A DNA stretch of 64,000 nucleotides, taken from NCBI GenBank assembly GCA_963514095.1, contig OY741267.1:8276048-8340047 (forward strand), in the 5' to 3' direction. The notes under the pieces were generated by a model. The model did no database searches. It had not been told where the DNA came from and saw only the letters and a program-made list of their open reading frames with translations. Shown here piece after piece: positions 58,677-64,000 of the stretch. Position 1 is the first letter of the stretch, and the number at the start of each line of letters is the position of its first letter. The stretch is from Eutrigla gurnardus (Eukaryota > Chordata > Actinopteri > Perciformes > Triglidae). The position numbers and the translations under genes are program-made.

Positions 58677-59538
58677 CATAGGCGCCGATTTATGTTTTTG
58701 CCCGTGGGTGCTCAATTTATTTATTTTATTATTTTTGGTGCTCAAATTAAATGAATACCACCAAGGTAATGATTGTCACAAACTGACTTTTACTGCATAA
58801 CCACAACTAACGTTGTACTCTAAAAATAAATTTTGAGATTTTTCCTAAGTCCTCACGCATATGGTACTCCAAAATGAGTTGTGTTCGTTTATTTTCTAAG
58901 TCCTCACGCATATGGTAGTCTAACATACATCCAGGCGTGTGCGGCCGGTCTTTCGATCCGGACTTAGGCCACCTCATGCGGACTCACTCTCCTACACACC
59001 GACCCCCCATGTGGTTCTCTAACTTACATCCAGGGGGGTGCGGCAGGTCTTTCGATCCGGTCTTAGGCCCCCTCAGCCGGACTCAATCTCCCCCACACGG
59101 ACCCCATCCATAACTTTATTTTTTCTAAGTCCTCACGCATATGGTACTCTAACATACATCCAGGCGTGTGCGGCCGGTCTTTCGATCCGGACTAAGGCCA
59201 CCTCATGCGGACTCACTCTCCCCCACACGGACCCCATCCATAACTTTATTTTTTCTAAGTCCTACGTTGTTTAGCCGCAGCCAAATCCAATCATCCGATT
59301 GGTTACCTTAGGTGACTACGCCATAGTGTACAAGCACAGAGCTGTAGGCCTAATGATTTTAATTGGATAATACGATTCAAGTAAAGGCAGTTCATTTTAA
59401 AGATACAGTTCCACCACAAGTTTCATTTATTCACTTTTTTGTTTTTTTTGTTCATCGGCCATCCCGATTGGCCAGTGGGTGCTCAACGTTGTCAGTGGGT
59501 GCTCGAGCACCGAAGCACCCACGGGATCGGCGCCTATG
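58677..59538. mobile_element. 862-bp non-autonomous hAT MITE inside the hAT transposase
   Basis: Perfect 13-bp terminal inverted repeats (CATAGGCGCCGAT at the left, ATCGGCGCCTATG at the right) and a perfect 8-bp target duplication CATTTAGT define it. The interior contains three diverged tandem-like modules built from CTAAGTCCTCACGCATATGG, TCTTTCGATCCGG and CACACGGACCCCATCCATAA. No transposase is encoded. It interrupts the dimerisation domain of the host hAT transposase. Confidence 0.93.
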
Positions 59539-59714
59539 CATTTAGTAAACTGAAACTTATCAAGAGCTACCTCAGGTCAACAATGGTACAGGAGAGGTTG
59601 AACAGTCTGGCAATCCTCTCAATTGAAAGTGAACTGGCTCTCTCTCTAGACTTCAAAGATTTAATTCACGACTTTGCTACAAAGAAGCCTCGGCGTCTAG
59701 ACTTTGGCATTTAA

Positions 59715-60149
59715 ATCAAGAGACAAAAGGAGAGTTGAGAGAGAAAAAACACTAGCAATACGATCATGAAGACTAGTCTGTATCATAACTGATATTTGCA
59801 GATGAAAATAATCCCTGTTGATAATACTGCATGTGAAAGAAAGCACCTTTTTCCATAGGTACCTTTACTGTATGAGTAGTGTAAATGTTTGGATTTGTTG
59901 ATATTGTTTGTAAGTATCTATCTTGAATATTTGAACATTTGCTGTGTTTTCTAATAAATGAGTGCTGCCTAAAAGAAAGCAAAAACACTCAGTGGATTTC
60001 TTGCAGTGCACTATGTAATTGTATGAAATAACTATAGCCTAGTTATTCATCAAGGCATACATTTCATCATATACAATAAGTCCAGAAATGAAGGAAACAG
60101 AGGAATGAATTTTGAAATCGTGATTACTGATAATGTTTGCCGGAGAGCT
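59715..60149. other. 3' UTR region of the hAT element
   Basis: AT-rich sequence after the transposase stop, with AATAAA at about 59952 (CTAATAAATGAGTG) as possible polyadenylation signal. No other feature. Confidence 0.5.
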
Positions 60150-60303
60150 CTGGCTCTGAAGTATACATAATGTGCATCTGTTATAAATCCGTACTGATAC
60201 AGTGATGCATGCAAGTTGTTTCAACACATGAACATTTAGAATTAACTCCATACTAAGTATCCTAACAATAGTTGCTCATGAAAGAAAAGAAATATCTTAA
60301 AGT
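60150..60303. repeat. Inverted repeat arm B of the hAT element
   Basis: Imperfect reverse complement of 56274-56440, lying between the transposase stop and the right terminal repeat. Confidence 0.85.
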
Positions 60304-60466
60304 CTAATTCTGACAGTGGTGCATTTAAAATGATGCCATCAAATGATGTTATCACCTAAACATGCTAGGTACATGATCACATTGCAGCATACCTTTTCGC
60401 AAAATAAGAGGGGGGGCCCAAAATTTTAATCTGTCATGGGGCCCAAGATTTCTGGCGGCGCCCCTG

Positions 60467-60665
60467 CCTCTGGTGAACCACCAGAGCCTTCACAATGAAC
60501 ACTGCTCACCGGATAGGGACTGACCACGGGGGATGGAGAAGCTTCCGCCCAGACCCGGCCACCAGCCAGACCGTTACCCAGGATCAGGTGGATTCCCTCC
60601 ATGGGCAACGCCGGACGCACCCCCACCGCCACTTCACCTTGCACCAGCTCGCAGCTCAGAACCAC
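60467..60665 (-). pseudogene. Protease C-terminal half of the gypsy element, frameshifted
   Basis: A separate minus frame starts VLSCELVQGEVAVGVRPALP and continues MEGIHLILGNGLAGGRVWAE, the usual stretch after the retropepsin flap (ILGNDLAGG-like) in fish gypsy polyproteins. It lies one frame away from the upstream 236-codon frame, so a frameshift falls near 60666. The coding sequence ends at the hAT terminal repeat. Confidence 0.7.
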
Positions 60666-61693
60666 CTAATGCAAAGGAATCGGCAAAACACTCAGCCCTG
60701 TTCCCCGACTCAAAACTACATCACCGGTGTCACTGTCCGATGACAACGGCAACACCGAATCCACCATGTACGAGTCATAGGCCGCCATATCCCTCAGGAC
60801 TTTTATTGGCACTTTAACTTCACTCCCCACAAGCGACACAAAACCATCGCTGATGAACGGGGCATAAGCAGCCCAAACCTCAGCTTCATCCACAACAGCA
60901 GAAGGCAACACATGCTCGGACACTGCAACCGGTGCCACCGGCGCAACAGCGACCGCCGGTTTCACATATGCCCTTCCTGGCCGGCTTTTAACCCGCAAAA
61001 CGGGACACTCCGACTTCCAATGACCGACCTCACGACAGTAATTGCACCTGTCGTCCTTATACACAACATCACGTCCAACAATGCCTCTAGGTGCCAGCCT
61101 CCCTGGCCGCACCTGTTCTAAGGACGCCGTGCCATGACTCCGCCGTGCGCTCTCATGACGCGCAGAGTGGTCTCCAAACTCCACTTTGTGGATCAACACA
61201 AACTCATCAGCTGCCGCGGCTGCAGCCGAGACAACAGAGACCTTTCGCTCAGTGATGTAAGTGGCCAATTTACCAGGCAACATATTCTTAAACTGTTCTA
61301 ATACCACCAATTCACAGAGGTCATCAAAAGTGTTTACATTTAGCGCCGCCAGCAAACGTTTAAAATGAACGTCCAAATCCCTGGCAAATTCGACATATGT
61401 TTGACCATTTTTTCTTTCCCAAGATCTAAAACGTTGTCAATAAGCTTCGGGGACTAATTCATACGCCGTGAGCACAGCCTTTTTAATTTTATAATAGGAC
61501 CTGCTGTCACTCGTGCTCAACGACGAATAAGCCACCTGCGCTTTCCCCGACAGCACACACTGAAGCATCAGAGCGCATCAGTCAGACCAGCCCCGTGCAT
61601 CCGCCACGCGCTCAAACAACACAAAAAAGGAGTCTGGATCCCGTTCATTGAACGGCGGCACCCACCGCAAATTGCTTATGTCAAGGGGACCAG
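60666..61693 (-). pseudogene. Gypsy gag C terminus, zinc knuckle and protease start
   Basis: From 61693 down to 61377 the minus frame reads SCAN-like gag (LRWVPPFNERDPDSFFVLFE, then KAQVAYSSLSTSDSRSYYKI) with in-frame TGA codons near 61583 and 61438. From 61376 it is open for 236 codons: VLEQFKNMLPGKLATYITER, an Ala-rich helix, the zinc knuckle CNYCREVGHWKSEC (61004-61047, CX2CX4HX4C), and a retropepsin-like start VPIKVLRDMAAYDSYMVDSV. The position of the expected active-site triad D-T/S-G reads D-M-A (60780-60791), so the protease would be inactive. Gag would package RNA and the knuckle bind it in an intact element. Confidence 0.78.
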
Positions 61694-62831
61694 GGGTCCA
61701 TTTCACAAAGCAGGTTTAGTGAAAACCTTGAGTTAGTTAACCCTGAGATGAGGGAAACTCTGGTTTTTCGGTTTCACAAAGCCAGTTCAGCATAACTCTG
61801 AGTCAGTTACCCGGGTAACATACTCCGTGAACCTAACCTGCTCGCTAGCAGGTTTGCTTCAACAAACCCTGAGTTTCTCCCTACATGTCTCCGCCTTTTT
61901 CTGGAATCTGAACCAACTCTGAAAAAATGTGCCGTCCTTTCATCGTCAACCTAATCGATATGGAAATAAAAGTGATTCTAGCAGCTTTGCGTCAGGAGAG
62001 AATTTTGATTACCTTTCCTTCCAATCACATTAGATATTATCTAAACAATATTCTCCGACATTTTCAACATTTCATATCGCGGACATAATCCGCAACCAGA
62101 TTCTTTGCGGAGGTAGTGTTTTTGCGAACGGGAGATTTATGAAATGTTTAAGTACATTTCTGTGTTGAAATATCTGCTTATATTTACTGTTTAATATGTG
62201 AAATATGATTAAAATCATATGCCTTAGTCAACGTATTTGCGCAATATTCTTATGCTTAATTTTCAACTGAAGCCACTTTCTTTCTGTGCCTGGGGGGATT
62301 ACACCCAATGAAAATGATAATTTATTCAGTGCGCTACTTCGTGATCCACAGGAGTTGAACCCCTGTTGACTGCACCATAGGCGGCATTGCTAACCATTAC
62401 ACCACAGTGTCACTGTGCAAGGCCAAAAATAAAGACTTATTAACTTTAGATCCATCGACTGTTTCATTCAGTTATACACATTAGATCGGGCAGTAATTGT
62501 CTGCCACGCCAACTATCGCTACTTTGCTGCAGTTAGGTTGCTCCGCTTTCTCAGGATGAGCTCGTTTTCTACATAAACACTCAGTAATATCTAATGACGC
62601 TCTCCCCGTTGCCATGGTGAATCGTAGTATCGGAGCTCCATTGATGATGGCTTTATAGAGTCGGCAGGCACGCGCGTAACTCAGAGTTTACATACTCAGA
62701 GTTGACTTTACTAATTCAAAACCGCTGTTCTGAAACTGAAAACTCAGAGTTGCCCATCTCAGAGTTGGTCAACTCAGAGTTCAGGGTTAGGTTCAGAGTT
62801 TGTTGAACCTGCTTTGTGAAACGGGCCCCAG
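61691..62831. mobile_element. Harbinger-like MITE inserted in gypsy gag (1135 bp plus CAG duplications)
   Basis: The ends GGGTCCATTTCACAAAGCAG (61694 on) and, read inward from 62828, GGGCCCGTTTCACAAAGCAG are near-perfect inverted repeats flanked by CAG on both sides (61691-61693 and 62829-62831). Subterminal AACTCTGAGTT and AACTCAGAGTT words repeat in inverted order, as in fish PIF/Harbinger-type elements. No transposase is encoded. The gypsy gag reading frame continues on the far side, confirming insertion. The 3-bp target fits the Harbinger superfamily although CAG is not the classical TWA. Confidence 0.85.
62341..62412 (-). tRNA. tRNA-like pseudogene/SINE-type Pol III promoter within the MITE
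   Basis: On the minus strand A box TGGTGTAATGG (62395-62405) and B box GGTTCAACTCC (62351-62361) are spaced as in tRNA genes. The T arm pairs (CAGGG with TCCTG) and the acceptor ends partly pair, but the anticodon stem is poor. It is therefore tRNA-derived and unlikely to be a working tRNA. Confidence 0.5.
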
Positions 62832-63126
62832 ATGAACCGGCACCGGCCTTCCCCGACTTCTGTCGGAGGTGCTCCAACTCATGCTTTGCTCTATCATGCT
62901 CACACAACACCGCAGTAAGCAGCGGAGGAGCATCCACCTTTTCCTCCCCAAACAATCCACGCGCAGAAAAAGCAGAGACAACAGCTGATTTAATGTTGTC
63001 CTTCACACGTTTGTCACCCTGCACCTCCACAGCATAATGCTCCTCGATGAGAGCCAGCTGATCCCTGGTGCACGAGTCCAAAAAATCCAAAGAGGGAGAC
63101 GCAACAAACTCCGAAATGGTCTCCAT
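62829..63126 (-). CDS. Gypsy gag N-terminal part
   Basis: The likely start is the Met at 63126 (METISEFVASPSLDFLDSCT) and not the upstream Met at 63159, because METISEF matches the usual short gag start of SCAN-like fish gypsy elements. It continues QLALIEEHYAVEVQGDKRVK and a region rich in charged helices (LCEHDRAKHELEHLRQKSGK), as in gag matrix-like domains. The frame is undamaged up to the CAG where the MITE entered. Confidence 0.7.
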
Positions 63127-63848
63127 TTCAAAGCCACAACAACAAATTCTCTCACACAATTCCCAAAACCAGGTCGAGGACTAAGCGGCTCAATGTCCTG
63201 TGCGCACCGGGGCCAGAAGATTTCCCGCTATCTACCCAACCAAAAACTTGTCTAACTCAGCCCTAGTCTTCATTCGGTTACTTGCGGTGGGTAATTACGC
63301 ACTGTAAACCGTTGGCACGGGGGAGCGATCTGCGAACACTCACCCGAAACCAAGGACGTGCTCCCAAGCAATGCTTCAGCCACTTTCTCCGCAACACTAC
63401 CAGGACCAGACCGATGGACCCAAAGGGGAACGCCGCTACAACCTACCAGGGAAACCCCCAACCAAGCGGTGCCACAGTGCAAGAGAACAAACAAAACCAA
63501 ACCAAAATCAAAGCAGCCAAATTACCAATTGCGCACTGTTTCAACACAACTTACAGGGTCAACCAGTTAACCAGGCACACCGCCCGCACTGTCATCACAC
63601 TGTTCATTAACCAAACAAACGATCCAAACTTCCCGCCACGAGAGACAAAAGATGGCAGTCACAGGAGCTGCGCGCGCCACAGGCGCTCCAACCCGGCCTT
63701 ACCCACGCCCACGAACACACCTCCCTACGGGCCAACACGAGAAAATCACTCTAAACGCCACGCCGCGTGCCAACCGGCAAAACTATCCCGAACTGCCGAC
63801 CCAACCAAATTATTGTGCGCAAAACTCCAAACCAAACTCAAACAAAAA
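63127..63848 (-). other. Leader (5' UTR) of the gypsy element
   Basis: About 720 bases between primer site and gag start, without convincing coding capacity on the minus strand. On the plus strand several A/C-rich frames, the longest 203 codons (63282-63893), are open but have no motifs and oppose the element. Confidence 0.6.
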
Positions 63849-63862
63849 CGGACGAGCCCCCA
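63849..63862 (-). promoter_or_regulatory. Primer-binding site, tRNA-Pro type
   Basis: On the minus strand TGGGGGCTCGTCCG matches the first 14 bases of the classical tRNA-Pro primer site of retroviruses and many gypsy elements. It lies 3 bases from the proposed LTR edge. Confidence 0.8.
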
Positions 63863-63865
63863 TTT

Positions 63866-64000
63866 TGTCACAGCCTGGCTCAAAAAGCAGTGACAAAAGC
63901 AACAACGAAACGCAAGAGTGCCAATAAATGAAATAATATATTAACACAAGAGTTTAAATTCAAAAGACAGCAAACCAAAATGTGCATCAGCAGGCGAAGC
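63866..64000 (-). repeat. Partial 5' LTR of the gypsy element
   Basis: The LTR edge is placed at TGTCACAGCC on the plus strand (minus-strand end ...TGTGACA), next to the primer site. The remainder runs off the window, so length and the other edge are unknown. Confidence 0.6.

Larger units (their letters stand above)
56402..59714 (+). pseudogene. hAT transposase exon 3, ZMYM1/TTF-type, frameshifted and interrupted by a MITE
   Basis: After the acceptor ATTTATAACAG the frame is open to 57501. It has an acidic, Ser-rich start (MDTSEPGPSSGHDAAAREET), then a TTF-type zinc-finger-like region (FPDYLKYTKAANGREKMKRD, ALFCIPCILFSCD). Frame then shifts near 57390, and stops occur near 57585. The hAT core continues at 57605-58160 with YDNGANMSG and SDTRWSARIDAV (conserved catalytic-core surroundings). 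Further shifts lie near 58160 and 58305. The C-terminal dimerisation domain starts VTVAGGERAFS, is cut by the MITE at 58677, and resumes at 59539 (KLKLIKSYLRSTMVQERLNS) to a stop at 59712. At least four breaks make this copy inactive. Confidence 0.85.
54719..60466 (+). mobile_element. hAT element with three-exon transposase, nested insertions (ZMYM1/TTF-type)
   Basis: The left end CAGGGGCGAGGCCAGGGGGG and the right end, read inward, CAGGGGCGCCGCCAGAAATC form imperfect terminal repeats; both are followed by GGGCCC-rich blocks. Between them lie two small exons, a large third exon and a C-terminal dimerisation domain on the plus strand. The element is interrupted by a solo LTR (55672-56215) and a MITE (58677-59538); without them it is about 4.3 kb. 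The flanking 8-mers (TATGCGAC left, CCTCTGGT right) do not match, and the flanks belong to unrelated elements, so one end has probably been rearranged. Confidence 0.75.
60467..64000 (-). mobile_element. 5' portion of a Ty3/gypsy-type LTR element, truncated at both visible limits
   Basis: Reading the minus strand from the window edge: LTR end (64000-63866), primer-binding site (63862-63849), leader, gag start at 63126, gag interrupted by a MITE, gag C terminus with a CCHC knuckle, then a protease-like domain that stops at the hAT terminal repeat at 60466. Reverse transcriptase, RNase H and integrase are absent. The order is that of fish gypsy elements with SCAN-like gag. It is defective, with stops, a frameshift and a changed protease site. 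Confidence 0.8.

Noticed and set aside
54711..60474. 8-bp target duplication for the large hAT
   Set aside because: TATGCGAC and CCTCTGGT do not match; shifting the ends by a few bases did not produce a match.
62341..62412. Functional tRNA gene
   Set aside because: A and B boxes and T arm are good but the anticodon stem does not pair well and it lies inside a transposon; kept as a tRNA-like promoter only.
63282..63893. 203-codon plus frame at the right edge
   Set aside because: It is antisense to the gypsy leader and crosses the primer site; A/C-rich composition explains the lack of stops.

Overview
The window is vertebrate nuclear DNA, almost certainly from a teleost fish. Evidence for this is a T-cell-receptor-type J segment with a 12-bp-spacer recombination signal spliced to an Ig C1-type constant gene, plus fish-typical transposable elements (hAT, Tc1-like, PIF/Harbinger-like, L2/Rex-type LINE, Ty3/gypsy LTR elements). 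Intact protein-coding content is low; most long open frames are by-products of tandem repeats.

Layout: (1) 1-31492 is one uninterrupted satellite array with a 41-bp basic unit (38, 39 and 40-bp variants), built up by nested higher-order duplications of about 1 kb, 1.3 kb, 2.5 kb and 5.6 kb. The window opens inside it, so the array is larger. (2) 31493-39517 is intergenic DNA with scattered repeats: a CpG-rich patch carrying three ATG...GTAAG modules, a complete hAT MITE with 8-bp target duplication, a decayed exon-like piece, a LINE 3' end, and a dead hAT transposase ending 23 bp before the J signal. (3) 39541-43130 is a partial T-cell receptor J-C cluster on the plus strand, most likely gamma: 12-RSS, J, C1 Ig domain exon, 45-nt connecting-peptide exon, and a TM/cytoplasmic exon whose acceptor is preceded by about 215 bp of TG repeat. 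No V segment is visible. (4) 43131-47797 is intergenic and holds a Tc1-like end, a 29-bp minisatellite that is stop-free in all three plus frames, a G-rich duplicated insert, and a possible minus-strand first coding exon.

(5) 47798-52940 is a minus-strand non-autonomous LTR retrotransposon in the unusual form LTR-internal-LTR-internal-LTR, flanked by a perfect 5-bp target duplication (CTACC). Each internal region encodes a repeat-rich protein and no polymerase. (6) 54719-60466 is a hAT element with a three-exon transposase, broken by frameshifts. It carries a solo LTR in intron 2 (TSD ATTAG) and an 862-bp hAT MITE (TSD CATTTAGT) that splits the C-terminal dimerisation domain. (7) 60467-64000 is the 5' part of a minus-strand gypsy element (LTR edge, tRNA-Pro-type primer site, gag with CCHC knuckle, damaged protease). 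Its gag is interrupted by a 1.1-kb Harbinger-like MITE that carries a tRNA-like Pol III promoter.

The most useful results are the triple-LTR element, the TCR J-C cluster with its TG-tract acceptor, the nested insertion chronology, and the higher-order satellite structure. Family names come from recalled motif patterns; no database search was possible.
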